Source of the DNA: Metabacillus idriensis
Lineage (GTDB): Bacteria > Bacillota > Bacilli > Bacillales > Bacillaceae
Reading direction: 5' to 3'
DNA: 64,000 nucleotides
Assembly: GCF_009674765.1 (NCBI RefSeq)
Contig: NZ_WKKF01000001.1
Location: forward strand, 1,550,001-1,614,000
The position numbers and the translations under genes are program-made. How positions within the stretch are numbered: position 1 is the first letter of the stretch; the number at the start of each line of letters is the position of its first letter. The notes under the pieces were generated by a model, which did no database searches, was not told the origin of the DNA, and saw only the letters and a program-made list of their open reading frames with translations. This document shows, piece by piece, positions 1 to 7,550 of this stretch.

Positions 1-21
1 TATACGATAATCGTATATCCT

Positions 22-807
22 CTAAATTAATCCTATTAACTTCAATCCGATGAAAACAAAGATCCAGCTGTCCAGCCTGTCGAGAATGCCTCCGTGTCCA
101 GGAAGCAGCTTGCCTGAATCTTTTACTTTGAAGTGGCGTTTTAAAGCTGATTCTACAAGGTCTCCAACTTGACCGGCAATAGAAACGACAAAGATCAGAA
201 GGACTGTTTCACCATAATTGTCAAATGGCTGAAAACTCATTTGCATGACAAGACCAATAATGAGAGCAATGATGATGCCCCCGATTGAACCTTCAATGGT
301 TTTATTGGGGCTTACCTTTTCAGCAAGCTTCGTTCTGCCAAACTTTCTGCCGACAAAATAGGCCCCTGAGTCAGTTGCCCATATTGAAATTAATACTGCC
401 AGTGTCCAAATAAGGCCTTCATCAATTCTCGCTTCTGCCAAAAACACAAAGCCAAATCCAATGTAGAGAACACCGATTAGCAGCGTTCCAGCTTTTTCGA
501 TCGAATATTCAATATTAAAAACGGTGGATGTCAGGAAAAATAAAACGAGTGCAAGCAGCACTTTAATTTGGATAATCTCAAACGTTACATTCAAAAACGG
601 AAGCAGCGGGAGAAATAACAGCACAATTCCTGCAAGGCCAACAAAATATTTCGTCCCGTATTTTCTGATTTTAATGATGGTTGTCAATTCATGAAAGGCA
701 ATTATGGCTAAGATCATGGCTAAATAAGTAAACCAAAATGCTCCAATGTAGAATGGAATCATGAATAAAATCAAGATAATAATGCCGGTGATGATGCGTT
801 CTTTCAT
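22..807 (-). CDS. cdsA: Phosphatidate cytidylyltransferase (CDP-diglyceride synthase), CdsA family
   Basis: This integral membrane enzyme makes CDP-diacylglycerol from phosphatidic acid and CTP, the branch point of phospholipid synthesis. The 261-residue protein is mostly hydrophobic, with about seven to eight membrane segments. Near the C-terminus (about residues 220-246) it carries the family signature, S-x-x-K-R-x4-K-D-x-G-x-x-L-P-G-H-G-G-x-x-D-R-x-D, so the catalytic site looks intact. The ATG follows an AAGGAAGTG ribosome site. In most Bacilli cdsA sits between uppS and dxr; here its visible neighbour is a DUF1292 gene, so it may be a second paralogue or a relocated copy. Identification of the family is firm; which paralogue it is cannot be told from this window. 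Confidence 0.9.
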   Translation of the reverse strand: MKERIITGIIILILFMIPFYIGAFWFTYLAMILAIIAFHELTTIIKIRKYGTKYFVGLAGIVLLFLPLLPFLNVTFEIIQIKVLLALVLFFLTSTVFNIEYSIEKAGTLLIGVLYIGFGFVFLAEARIDEGLIWTLAVLISIWATDSGAYFVGRKFGRTKLAEKVSPNKTIEGSIGGIIIALIIGLVMQMSFQPFDNYGETVLLIFVVSIAGQVGDLVESALKRHFKVKDSGKLLPGHGGILDRLDSWIFVFIGLKLIGLI

Positions 808-937
808 TTGTTACACTTCCTTATCTTTTTTTCCATTAGAATTGATTGTACTATAAAGATAAGAAAAACGAAAAACAAATCTGTATCTTTAAATAGAAAT
901 TTCCTGTATTTCTAGTAAAATCCATCGATAAATAAAA

Positions 938-968
938 AAGACCAAATGCATAAAAGCACTTGGTCTTA
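938..968 (-). terminator. Rho-independent terminator of the DUF1292 gene
   Basis: An inverted repeat pairs AAGACCAAGTGC with a TGCATTTGGTCTT arm and runs into a T-tract on the minus strand, just after the DUF1292 stop codon. Confidence 0.75.
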
Positions 969-980
969 AAATTATGTAGA

Positions 981-1259
981 TCAGTTTTCTTCTGCTTCTT
1001 CTTCCATCAATTTATCAAACGCAGCCGATACTTTATCGAACTCGTCGTCGCTTTCTATGGCAGTGAAGTCTCCTTCTTCGTCTACACGAAGGAAGTAGAT
1101 GTCAATGTCTTCGTCTGTTTCTTGCTGAATTTCTTCAACAAAACCAACTGCAACATATTCAGTGCCGTCTACTTCTAATACCCCAAGAACTTCTACTTCC
1201 TGCTCCTGATCGTTCTCATCGCTGATTGTAAAAATCTCGCCTACTTCAATTTTATCCAT
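981..1259 (-). CDS. DUF1292 family protein (YrzB-like)
   Basis: This is a small, very acidic protein of 92 residues, rich in Glu and Asp throughout and ending in a Glu-rich tail. It matches the layout of the DUF1292/YrzB family, a short beta-rich cytosolic protein of unknown role that often lies near holliday-junction or tRNA-modification genes in Bacilli. An upstream in-frame ATG at 1277 overlaps the ribosome site itself (GGAAGGAGA), so the ATG at 1259, seven bases downstream of that site, is the better start. A terminator follows the stop. Function unknown. Confidence 0.75.
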   Translation of the reverse strand: MDKIEVGEIFTISDENDQEQEVEVLGVLEVDGTEYVAVGFVEEIQQETDEDIDIYFLRVDEEGDFTAIESDDEFDKVSAAFDKLMEEEAEEN

Positions 1260-1531
1260 CGTAAAATCTCCTTCCATTAGTTGAAATTTGGATGAATTCT
1301 TTGCTTTAGTTATTTTCCCTAACTCAAATAATATAATCCTCTTTTGAAACCAATTTATTATAACACTTTAAACGGTAATTACCTATTAACCGTTTTACAG
1401 CAGCGGATTCATTAACGAAGCTGTTTTTCTTTTCTATAAAGACATGTAAAAAGTAGATAGCTCTAATAAAATAGATCAGGCAGGTTATCAAAAATACTTA
1501 TGAGAGCCTTAACAAAATTAATCGAGCCAAT

Positions 1532-1563
1532 AAAAAAGCATACGGCAGGGCCGAATGCTTATC
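1532..1563 (-). terminator. Rho-independent terminator of the GIY-YIG gene
   Basis: A minus-strand hairpin with arms AAGCATTCGGC and GCCGTATGCTT (one mismatch) is followed by TTTTTTA. It lies directly after the stop at 1569. The stretch 1278-1531 between the two genes holds only promoter-sized sequence and no convincing small gene. Confidence 0.75.
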
Positions 1564-1568
1564 TTTCG

Positions 1569-1943
1569 TTATTTATAAAATACTTTATCTACATTATATT
1601 TAGCCTGAAGCTCATTAATAATGTATGTCTCGTAAATTTCACGATCTACTGCATTGTCTACGATGCAAACGGCAATTTCATGTACTTCATCACGGTTGTT
1701 TTTGATTGGAGATACAGTATCTTCAAAATGTTTTTTGATTCTTTGTCTAAGCTTGCGTGCTTTGCCTACAAACAAAAGCTCATCATTGATATTGTAAAAC
1801 ATGAATATTCCGCCTTTATCGCGGGGAATTCTGTTGTAATCAGTAAAACCGTATTCGCTGCTTAATGGAGCTTCAACAGGCTGACCTTTAACCGGATTTC
1901 TTGTCAGGACAACATCTGCTCTAGGGATTTCAATTTTAATCAT
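1569..1943 (-). CDS. GIY-YIG domain protein (UvrC N-terminal-like endonuclease family)
   Basis: This 124-residue protein consists of little more than one GIY-YIG nuclease fold. The two signature strands are present in variant form: G-I-F (residues 45-47) and F-V-G (58-60), followed by K-A-R-K-L-x-x-R-I, which supplies the conserved Arg. A Glu near residue 111 (INELQAKYN) sits where the metal-binding Glu is expected. Similar stand-alone proteins in Bacillus are annotated as nucleotide excision repair endonucleases because of likeness to the UvrC N-terminal domain. Both signature Tyr residues are Phe, so activity is uncertain. The start is supported by an AGGAAGTG ribosome site. Confidence 0.75.
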   Translation of the reverse strand: MIKIEIPRADVVLTRNPVKGQPVEAPLSSEYGFTDYNRIPRDKGGIFMFYNINDELLFVGKARKLRQRIKKHFEDTVSPIKNNRDEVHEIAVCIVDNAVDREIYETYIINELQAKYNVDKVFYK

Positions 1944-2060
1944 TAAGATTCACTTCCTATATTATGTGACTTGTTCTTATCAAATTCGTGCGAAAAATGA
2001 ACTTATGTATTATCTCATACGTATAGCGGAAAATGCCACCAAATCTTATAAAAAGAGTAT

Positions 2061-2378
2061 TCAATATATTAATTTGTTTTCAGCTATAAGGTACACATGG
2101 TTTTGTTTTTCTGCGAAAACGGCTGATTCCCCTGTCTTGAGGGTGCTATAGACAAATGCAGATACCTGCAGACGGGCACCTGTTGAAAGTTTAACATGAT
2201 AGACAGGCTGAGACATGACATTCATTCCTGATTCTAAAATGTCTGCAGTCTCGTACTTTTCCAAAATGGACCCTTTATGTGTTGTAATTGTGAGTTCGCT
2301 TTTTACAAAGCCTGTCCAGGCATAATAAAGGAAAAGTCCTGCCATAAAGAAAATGATCAGGTGTGTCGGCCGCTTCAT
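2061..2378 (-). CDS. Hypothetical membrane-anchored protein
   Basis: This 105-residue protein is not recognised. It has one N-terminal membrane segment (about residues 6-23), then a soluble, probably beta-rich domain without Cys or obvious catalytic motifs. With the positively charged N-end (MKRPTH) the segment looks like a signal anchor, placing the domain outside the membrane. A longer reading from 2393 is unlikely because that ATG lies inside the ribosome site (GGAGGTGATTTTA); the ATG at 2378 is correctly spaced. It is followed by the GIY-YIG gene on the same strand. Confidence 0.6.
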   Translation of the reverse strand: MKRPTHLIIFFMAGLFLYYAWTGFVKSELTITTHKGSILEKYETADILESGMNVMSQPVYHVKLSTGARLQVSAFVYSTLKTGESAVFAEKQNHVYLIAENKLIY

Positions 2379-2420
2379 TAAAATCACCTCCATATAGTTA
2401 TATCCAATTTCAGCATAATA

Positions 2421-2451
2421 AAAAGCTGCGAATTCATTCCGCAGCTTTTTT
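2421..2451 (-). terminator. Terminator overlapping the 3' end of the cysteine dioxygenase gene
   Basis: The arms AAAAGCTGCG and CGCAGCTTTTT form a strong hairpin with T-runs on both sides, so it could work in both directions. The last codons of the cysteine dioxygenase gene form one arm, and its TGA lies in the loop. Confidence 0.8.
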
Positions 2452-2997
2452 CAGTTTTATTTCTTTCACCTTTTGAAAATCCTCATCTGGCCACCATGCT
2501 CCGCAATCATCAGAAACTACACATGCTGCACATTTTTCCAGATCATACACCTTCATTCCTGTAATTGGCGGAGAATAAAGGTGGATAGTGACAAGGTTGG
2601 TGCCTTGTGCCTCCCCCATTTTATGCACGCCTCCTATTGGCGCAAAAAAGATCTTCCCGCTCTCTTCTTTCTCTGTGAATAGTTCAGAAGGCATTTGATT
2701 CTCTTTCACCTCATATATAGTGTTTTCAGAAACTCCGTTAATGACTTGAATCCACCCATGCGACTTCCCGTGATCATGAGGCGCACATTCCAGTGCTGAC
2801 CAGTTCATCACAAGCAGCTCAAGTGATTCATTTTTATAAAGGAGCTTTCGGTAGTATGGTTTATTTAGTTCATTGTTAAGAAATGGTTCTAATTCTTCAA
2901 GCTGTATATTCAGATTTTTTAAAGCTTCCAATAATTCCATTTTTGACGCAGTTTGAATACTTCCAAGAATGGTTTGGACTTTATCAATTAGCTTCAA
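2434..2997 (-). CDS. cdoA: Cysteine dioxygenase (cupin, type I)
   Basis: This enzyme oxidises L-cysteine to cysteine sulfinate with O2 and a mononuclear iron. The 187-residue cupin shows the three-histidine iron site: H74 and H76 in HDHGKSHGW and H139 in TIHLYSPP. Gly81 replaces the Cys that forms the Cys-Tyr crosslink in mammalian enzymes, which is usual in bacteria. The C-terminal stretch DLEKCAACV...DDCGAWW adds a cluster of four cysteines found in Bacillus CDO-like proteins. It is a single gene on the minus strand with its own terminator. The substrate could be another thiol such as 3-mercaptopropionate, but the length and motif order fit CDO. Confidence 0.88.
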   Translation of the reverse strand: MKLIDKVQTILGSIQTASKMELLEALKNLNIQLEELEPFLNNELNKPYYRKLLYKNESLELLVMNWSALECAPHDHGKSHGWIQVINGVSENTIYEVKENQMPSELFTEKEESGKIFFAPIGGVHKMGEAQGTNLVTIHLYSPPITGMKVYDLEKCAACVVSDDCGAWWPDEDFQKVKEIKLKKAAE

Positions 2998-3134
2998 AAT
3001 AGTAACCTCCGTTCAAGTTCAAGTATCACTTTAAACATTATGATTCGATATCTTATCCATATGTAAAAAAATTTCTAGCAACTTTGTCACATGTTTCGAT
3101 GTGGGTGAATAACCTAAACCGCAGAGGAGGGATT

Positions 3135-3467
3135 ATGATGAACAATTACCAATATGGGTATTACCCTGGGAATTGGACGCAGGAAGAACCATATGAAACT
3201 AGAGAAGATGCAATGAGCACTTGCAGAAGGCATATGAATTTTTATGTCATTGCACGAATGTCAGATGGCTCTCAAGTTGAAGGAATTATCGAGGATATGG
3301 ATAATGAGGGTGTCACGATGATGATTCCTGAAGAAGTGGAAGAAAGTGAAATGGATGCGAACAGGCAATATGGATATAGAAGAAGATTCCGCCGTTTCCG
3401 AAGACGCCGTTTTCCGTATTACGCGTTTATCTTTCCATTTTTCATCCCATATCCATTCTATTATTAA
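3135..3467 (+). CDS. Hypothetical protein with Arg-rich and aromatic C-terminus
   Basis: This 110-residue protein of unknown role has three parts. The N-terminus is Tyr-rich (NNYQYGYYPGNW). The middle (about 35-68) has the pattern of a small Sm-like or SH3-like barrel: VIARMSDGSQVEGIIEDMD followed by GVTMMIP. A stretch of Arg alternating with Phe (about 81-93) then leads to a Phe/Tyr/Pro tail. The basic stretch suggests binding to nucleic acid or to the spore surface; this is inference only. The start ATG-ATG at 3135 follows GAGGAGG at good spacing; an upstream in-frame ATG at 3084 lacks one. Confidence 0.65.
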   Translation: MMNNYQYGYYPGNWTQEEPYETREDAMSTCRRHMNFYVIARMSDGSQVEGIIEDMDNEGVTMMIPEEVEESEMDANRQYGYRRRFRRFRRRRFPYYAFIFPFFIPYPFYY

Positions 3468-3486
3468 CAGCTAAACTCATGAATCG

Positions 3487-3516
3487 AAGAGGTTTCCTTA
3501 TGAAGCCTCTTTTTTC
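3487..3516 (+). terminator. Rho-independent terminator
   Basis: AGAGGTTTC pairs with GAAGCCTCT (one G-T pair) and is followed by seven T residues on the plus strand, ending the transcript of the gene at 3135. Confidence 0.75.
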
Positions 3517-3586
3517 TAATCATTACAAGCGTAAAATCCTGTGCTATGATAGGGAAAGAAATGTACATAGTAAGGAGCTTTTCGAT

Positions 3587-3889
3587 ATGAATTCTAAAGA
3601 AACACAAGAACAAATCATCCGCAATTATCAGCGCGACGAGCAAATGATGATACTTGTCTTTGCCCAATGGTGCATCAATCATGATCTTGACCCTGCAGAA
3701 CTTTATGTACGCGCATACCCTAATCAGGCGGAAAATCATGAATTGAAGCAAGCAATCGAATTAACTGTCCCCAAAGAGGAAGCTGGCGAAATTTCAAACG
3801 ATACACTTCTTGGTGTACTCTCCCTGTTTGGAAATGACGATCTTGCTTTTGTGGCAACGGAAGAGATTTCTAAATGGAAAAATAAATGA
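3587..3889 (+). CDS. Hypothetical small acidic cytosolic protein
   Basis: The 100-residue product is hydrophilic and mostly helical by composition, with no membrane segment and no motif that I recognise. The start at 3587 is chosen because TAAGGAG lies at the right distance; a longer reading from 3479 would run through the preceding terminator. The gene stands alone between a terminator at 3487-3516 and a convergent minus-strand gene. It is probably a conserved Bacillus protein of unknown function. Confidence 0.6.
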   Translation: MNSKETQEQIIRNYQRDEQMMILVFAQWCINHDLDPAELYVRAYPNQAENHELKQAIELTVPKEEAGEISNDTLLGVLSLFGNDDLAFVATEEISKWKNK

Positions 3890-3898
3890 TGACATGAG

Positions 3899-3924
3899 AA
3901 AACCCAACAGAAGTTGGTTTTTTT
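3899..3924 (+). terminator. Rho-independent terminator between convergent genes
   Basis: AAACCCAAC pairs with GTTGGTTT (one bulged C) and is followed by a T-run on the plus strand. Confidence 0.7.
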
Positions 3925-3927
3925 GTG

Positions 3928-4707
3928 TTAAAGGTTTGAAAGATCCTTTTTCTTTGAAGGCTTTGTAATCGTATATTCTTTAAAAGATTCACTCTTTGTA
4001 AAAAGATTAAATATATACTCTTTTGTTATCTTTAAATTCTCTTCTGCTTTTTCAGCGAGATAAGAAACTCTTTCAAAAATAACCGATTTTAAATGAGCTA
4101 TATCTCTTGAAATTTTCTCGGTCAAAGCTTCTTGATGATTGATTTTCTCGATTACACTCTGATGAAACACCTCTTGCAGTTCAAGCCTGTTTTTAATCTG
4201 TTCTTTAAGTTCAGCATGCGAATCCAGCTGGTCTATTATTTTCCCCTGTAAACTCTCATACGTTTTAAATCTCCCTGAAAGTTCTCTTATAGACTGGTCC
4301 TGCAATGTAAGCTGATCAATAATTGCCTGGCTTACATGACCTTCACTTAATAACTTGCTCATCATTTCTTTGTTTGAATTTTCCAGGATTTCTAATCGTT
4401 CACTCATTATTTTTGATGCAGACTGCTGTGTTTCTATATTTGACAGCAGCGGTGATGTCGCAGCTTCCTGTTTTTCTAATTTCCGGTAAACAGCATGAAA
4501 GTGCTGCGTTTGCTCTGTTCTGGACTCATGCAGTAAGCTGTTTAAGGCATTTGCTGCATGTGAAAGTTCAGTATTTACTTGCTGCTGATGTTTCAGAAAG
4601 TCTTGCATATAATTGACCCGGAAGTATTCCTGATTTGAAGTACTCGCTGTTGAAGGAATCGTTAAATAAGCCTTTGATTGACCTTTATGGCTGTCGTTAT
4701 TGGACAC
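3928..4707 (-). CDS. Hypothetical coiled-coil protein
   Basis: The 259-residue product is not recognised. From about residue 35 to 230 it is a nearly uninterrupted alpha-helical, coiled-coil-like sequence rich in Gln, Glu, Lys, Leu and Ser, with heptad-like spacing and no Cys or membrane segment. The N-terminus is polar and disordered and the C-terminus is basic (TKPSKKKDL). It resembles structural or scaffold proteins. The GTG at 4707 is chosen because AGGAAGGAGGG lies just upstream; a longer ATG start at 4734 would put that ribosome site inside the gene. Confidence 0.6.
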   Translation of the reverse strand: MSNNDSHKGQSKAYLTIPSTASTSNQEYFRVNYMQDFLKHQQQVNTELSHAANALNSLLHESRTEQTQHFHAVYRKLEKQEAATSPLLSNIETQQSASKIMSERLEILENSNKEMMSKLLSEGHVSQAIIDQLTLQDQSIRELSGRFKTYESLQGKIIDQLDSHAELKEQIKNRLELQEVFHQSVIEKINHQEALTEKISRDIAHLKSVIFERVSYLAEKAEENLKITKEYIFNLFTKSESFKEYTITKPSKKKDLSNL

Positions 4708-4734
4708 GTTTTCCCTCCTTCCTCTCCTATTCAT

Positions 4735-5002
4735 TCTTTATAGTCTATGTAGGTGTCTTTTTCCATGTGACCCTCATATGTTTGGGCTTAAAATTAAGCG
4801 AAGTGTTGGTTAACAGAAAAATAGAAGGAAATTGAGAATTAATGGAGAGTTCTTTGGCAGCATGAATGCCATGAATCGTTTTTTTAGAACTAATCTTCAG
4901 AACGGGGATAAACTTTTCAGGCACCTTATTTCGGTGTGAACGAAATTAAGATACCAATGCAGAAAAATGTAAGGGTTCTCATTTTTTTAATGCAAAAAAA
5001 TA
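4735..5002. other. Intergenic stretch without a convincing gene
   Basis: Between the coiled-coil gene and the next small gene there are only short, poorly supported reading frames. The best plus-strand one, near 4864, is 25 codons long and has no good ribosome site. The stretch presumably holds the promoter of the coiled-coil gene. Confidence 0.5.
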
Positions 5003-5037
5003 AATGAATTGAATTTACAAGAGATTTAATTCATTTG
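5003..5037 (-). terminator. Rho-independent terminator of the SinI-like gene
   Basis: AAATGAATTAAAT and ATTCAATTCATTT form an AT-rich hairpin followed by ATTTTTTTG on the minus strand. Confidence 0.65.
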
Positions 5038-5061
5038 TTCATCCACAGAAAAAACAGCCGA

Positions 5062-5226
5062 CTATTTAAGTAAGGACATAAATTTATCATTTACGTAGAC
5101 CTTTATTTCTCTTTCAAGTTTTTTTGATTGAACGAACACCTTGAAGTCTTCTTTTGATACATCAGATTTTGTCGCTATGTCGACTAAAAATGCTAATTCT
5201 TTATTTGAAATGACCGTTTTCATCAT
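5062..5226 (-). CDS. Small protein with SinI/SlrA-like (Sin) helical motif
   Basis: A 54-codon gene starts at ATG-ATG just downstream of AGGAGGA and ends in its own terminator, so it is probably real. The product is one or two helices: NKELAFLVDIATKSDVSKED followed by F-K-V-F-V-x-S-K-K. Aligned by eye, this tracks the dimerisation motif of the anti-repressors SinI and SlrA (L-x3-A-x-(4)-N/D-I/V-S-x-E-E/D-I/F-R/K-x-Y/F-L/V), although the usual Trp is Leu. If correct, it would bind a SinR-type repressor and influence biofilm or sporulation choices. The match is short and may be chance; a plain unknown peptide is the alternative. Confidence 0.5.
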   Translation of the reverse strand: MMKTVISNKELAFLVDIATKSDVSKEDFKVFVQSKKLEREIKVYVNDKFMSLLK

Positions 5227-5344
5227 AGTCCTCCTATATTTGAATTAATATATGATTCGTTTTTAAGAACGTTTTTCCGAGGGTCACCACAATCTGCTTT
5301 TTAAATCCTTTATTTAGGGCATATTATGTGTGGAGGTGAATGGA

Positions 5345-5488
5345 ATGAGCAGTAAATTTACAGGATCAAACCGCGGTAAAGCAGCACCCAGCGTGAATCC
5401 TCAGGGCCATGGAAAAGATACTGAGTTTTCATCTGAACCTAAAAGCGAGCTTGAGAATAGAGCTAAAAAATCCAATACGAAAATTTAG
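5345..5488 (+). CDS. sspL: Small acid-soluble spore protein L (SspL-like)
   Basis: This 47-residue protein is recognised by its end: S-E-L-E-N-R-A-K-K-S-N-T-K-I matches the C-terminus of B. subtilis SspL (ELEERAKKSNTKR as I recall it), and the front half has the same Gly/Thr/Pro/Gln-rich, hydrophilic character. SspL is a minor spore core protein expressed under the forespore factor sigma-G. GGAGGTGAATGGA precedes the ATG at 5345 and a terminator follows at once, so it is a single-gene unit. It is strong evidence that the host forms endospores. Confidence 0.82.
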   Translation: MSSKFTGSNRGKAAPSVNPQGHGKDTEFSSEPKSELENRAKKSNTKI

Positions 5489-5493
5489 AAAAC

Positions 5494-5520
5494 GGGAGGC
5501 AATGCTGCCTCTTTCTCTTT
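5494..5520 (+). terminator. Terminator of sspL
   Basis: GAGGCA and TGCCTC form a hairpin with a four-base loop followed by a pyrimidine-rich tail (TTTCTCTTT), directly after sspL. Confidence 0.75.
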
Positions 5521-5617
5521 CCTTAGCTATTAATTGTTATAGGATTGGCTCAGCTCCTGAACGATATATTGTTGCTTACCTGACAACTAAAACAATTTAT
5601 GAATAGTATGCAATAAA

Positions 5618-5640
5618 GCCTCTCTTGTAAAAAGAGAGGC
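5618..5640. terminator. Second hairpin downstream of sspL
   Basis: GCCTCTCTT pairs perfectly with AAGAGAGGC around a short loop. The tail is only weakly T-rich on the plus strand, so this may be a back-up terminator or RNA-stabilising hairpin. No gene is supported between 5521 and 5764. Confidence 0.5.
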
Positions 5641-5764
5641 TATTTACTATTTTGCCGCTTTAAAGAAATAATCACTCAGGAAGGATTTGTTAGCTTTAGA
5701 TTTTAGAAAAAGACAGAACCTATAACTGCATTAAAAAAAGTAATTATGAAACGGGTGATTGAAA

Positions 5765-5944
5765 ATGAATAAAAATAATATCCAAATCCTTCCCATCATT
5801 GCTTCTATCGGCATTGGCGCAGCTGCATACAGTTTGATGACAGGCCGCGGAGGACAGCTTCAGAATATGATGCCGCAATTAACGGGAATGAGCAGCCAAG
5901 GGGCAAATAACCAATTTTCTGCACAGCCGGATCAAAATCAGTAA
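5765..5944 (+). CDS. Hypothetical small membrane protein
   Basis: This 59-residue protein has one hydrophobic Gly/Ala-rich segment (about residues 8-27, ILPIIASIGIGAAAYSLM) followed by a Gln/Met/Asn-rich hydrophilic tail. It resembles short Bacillus proteins of unknown function that insert one helix in the membrane. The ATG at 5765 has GGGTGA six bases upstream. The next gene starts 68 bases downstream on the same strand and may be co-transcribed. Confidence 0.55.
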   Translation: MNKNNIQILPIIASIGIGAAAYSLMTGRGGQLQNMMPQLTGMSSQGANNQFSAQPDQNQ

Positions 5945-6012
5945 AATTCAGCTGATCGGGAGAACGAACTGTGATGGGTTCTCCTGATCACAAAAATGAA
6001 AGGAGAAGCCAT

Positions 6013-6369
6013 ATGGATATTCATTTTTCTAACATGCTAAATAGAACGAAAATGAATCTAATTCAAGCCGCTGCTTTTGTCAAACAGCGAATCGATTCAC
6101 TAACAGGAACCCAAACTGCTACCATTGAACAATTAGCAGCTTACATCCGGTTCCATCCGCAATCTGTAAAAAGGACCAAGCATCTTTTAGGTCTGACCTT
6201 TTCGTTTTATACATTGGACCAAGGTGATGTCCATTACAAGCTGGAAACCAGGGGGTCTAAGATTTTACAGCTTGATGTACGTACTTTAGACCATAAGGTA
6301 GTAGCTTACAGGTCTTACCTGGATCAATCTAGTGTGGATAAACCAATCCGTTTTTTTAAACTGACATAA
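6013..6369 (+). CDS. Hypothetical protein
   Basis: The 118-residue product is not recognised. It is mixed in composition, basic in the middle (SVKRTKHLLG), without Cys, membrane segments or a signal peptide. The N-terminal half looks helical and the C-terminal half beta-rich. AAAGGAGAAGCC precedes the ATG at 6013, which is preferred over an upstream in-frame start at 5971. A hairpin follows the stop. Confidence 0.6.
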   Translation: MDIHFSNMLNRTKMNLIQAAAFVKQRIDSLTGTQTATIEQLAAYIRFHPQSVKRTKHLLGLTFSFYTLDQGDVHYKLETRGSKILQLDVRTLDHKVVAYRSYLDQSSVDKPIRFFKLT

Positions 6370-6372
6370 CTA

Positions 6373-6393
6373 GAGAGCTAAAATCATTAGCTC
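6373..6393. terminator. Hairpin between convergent genes
   Basis: GAGAGCTAA pairs with TTAGCTCTC. It lies between the convergent stops at 6369 and 6403. The T-tails are weak on both strands, so its strength is uncertain. Confidence 0.5.
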
Positions 6394-6402
6394 TCCATAT
6401 TC

Positions 6403-7470
6403 CTATTTTATTTCATCTGTGATTATTTTGTATAAATCAACTGAATATGAAGATGGCATATCTCCTTTTAATTCTTCCAGCTGATCCATCATCTCTTTTG
6501 CTTCTGCCAAATAAGAAATCGCTTCTTTCATTTTATCTTTATAAGCTTTAGTTGTTCTTTGAATTTCTGGTGCAAATCTTTCATCAGTTCCTTGCGTTAT
6601 GCAATTTTCATACATATCAATTATTTCATCTGCATGACGCTCAGGCTCATATTCATGAGGTGCCGTACTGTCAAAAATCGCAATGCCTAGTTCCCGCAGT
6701 ATGACCATGTCGAGGCTGTTTGGATCAAATCCGCAATGATAGACTTCAACATCAAACCCTCTTTCTTCACCAGCGGCTGCAATTTTCTTCAGCATTGTCG
6801 ATTTGCCTGAACCTGCTCTGCCTTTAATAAAATAACGCTTTTCGATATCTTCTGTTAAGTTTTGAATAAAGTCTACTGCTCCATCAGGTGTAGCTGCGCC
6901 AAGGAAGCGGTGTTTTACATCAGAAGGTTTGCCGGCCTTCTCTTCTCCATAGAAAAGGTTTATAAGATCAGTTGATAACTGATTCGCTTTAGTAAAATCC
7001 ATATTTGCGATATATATATCTTCAATATCATCATGTGCTTTCAGCGAAGCTGCGAACGTTTCGTATGCTTGCTTTAATTTAGAAGAAATGTCAGCTGTGA
7101 GCTGTCCGATTGCATCATAATTTGCAGATTGGTGTTTCATGTCATTATTCATGACAATCACTTCAAGATTTTCTATCGGGATGTGACTGCGAATATCTGG
7201 CACCGCATCATCTATGATTCCTGTTCCGGCACTTGGAATAATGAACCCGTCGAGCCACTCATTATTAGAAGGACAGTGTAAATACTCAATAGAATGTCCG
7301 GCTGCAAGGAATGATTCACTAATCGATTTCATGTATTCTGATTTATAGGCTCTTGACCCGCCCTTAAGCATGAACACTCGTGATAAATCCTTAAATGCAG
7401 AACCATACAGGCTGAAATAACCTTTAGCTGTATTCCCGCCGGCAAAATAATGAAGAGCTTTTCCGCTCAT
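6403..7470 (-). CDS. Tandem P-loop ATPase of the PRK06851 type
   Basis: The 355-residue protein is an internal duplication of a P-loop NTPase domain. The second copy has a complete Walker A, GRAGSGKST (217-225). The first has a degenerate one, KGGSRAYKSE (36-45), in which Tyr replaces the usual Gly. After each loop the same layout follows: a helix, then I-E-Y-L-H-C...LDGFIIPSAGTGIID and V-E-V-Y-H-C...LDMVILRELGIAIFD, so the two halves share an H-C pair. The family is widespread in Bacilli with no known function; only one site should bind ATP. The ATG follows GAGAGGATG. Confidence 0.7.
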   Translation of the reverse strand: MSGKALHYFAGGNTAKGYFSLYGSAFKDLSRVFMLKGGSRAYKSEYMKSISESFLAAGHSIEYLHCPSNNEWLDGFIIPSAGTGIIDDAVPDIRSHIPIENLEVIVMNNDMKHQSANYDAIGQLTADISSKLKQAYETFAASLKAHDDIEDIYIANMDFTKANQLSTDLINLFYGEEKAGKPSDVKHRFLGAATPDGAVDFIQNLTEDIEKRYFIKGRAGSGKSTMLKKIAAAGEERGFDVEVYHCGFDPNSLDMVILRELGIAIFDSTAPHEYEPERHADEIIDMYENCITQGTDERFAPEIQRTTKAYKDKMKEAISYLAEAKEMMDQLEELKGDMPSSYSVDLYKIITDEIK

Positions 7471-7550
7471 CTAATCATCCTCTCACTCTTTTTTTCTAAC
7501 ATATGTTCAAAGTGAGTAAGGGTGAACGCCTATTTTTAAATTCATGAATT

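Noticed and set aside
1950-1970. dif-like sequence (ACTTCCTATATTATGTGACT)
   Set aside because: It shares words with the Bacillus dif site but is several bases too short between the arms and coincides with the ribosome site of the GIY-YIG gene.
4864-4941. A 25-codon plus-strand frame upstream of the SinI-like gene
   Set aside because: No proper ribosome site and no recognisable product.
5409-5606. A 65-codon plus-strand frame overlapping sspL
   Set aside because: It lies out of frame with sspL, starts inside it and runs through its terminator.
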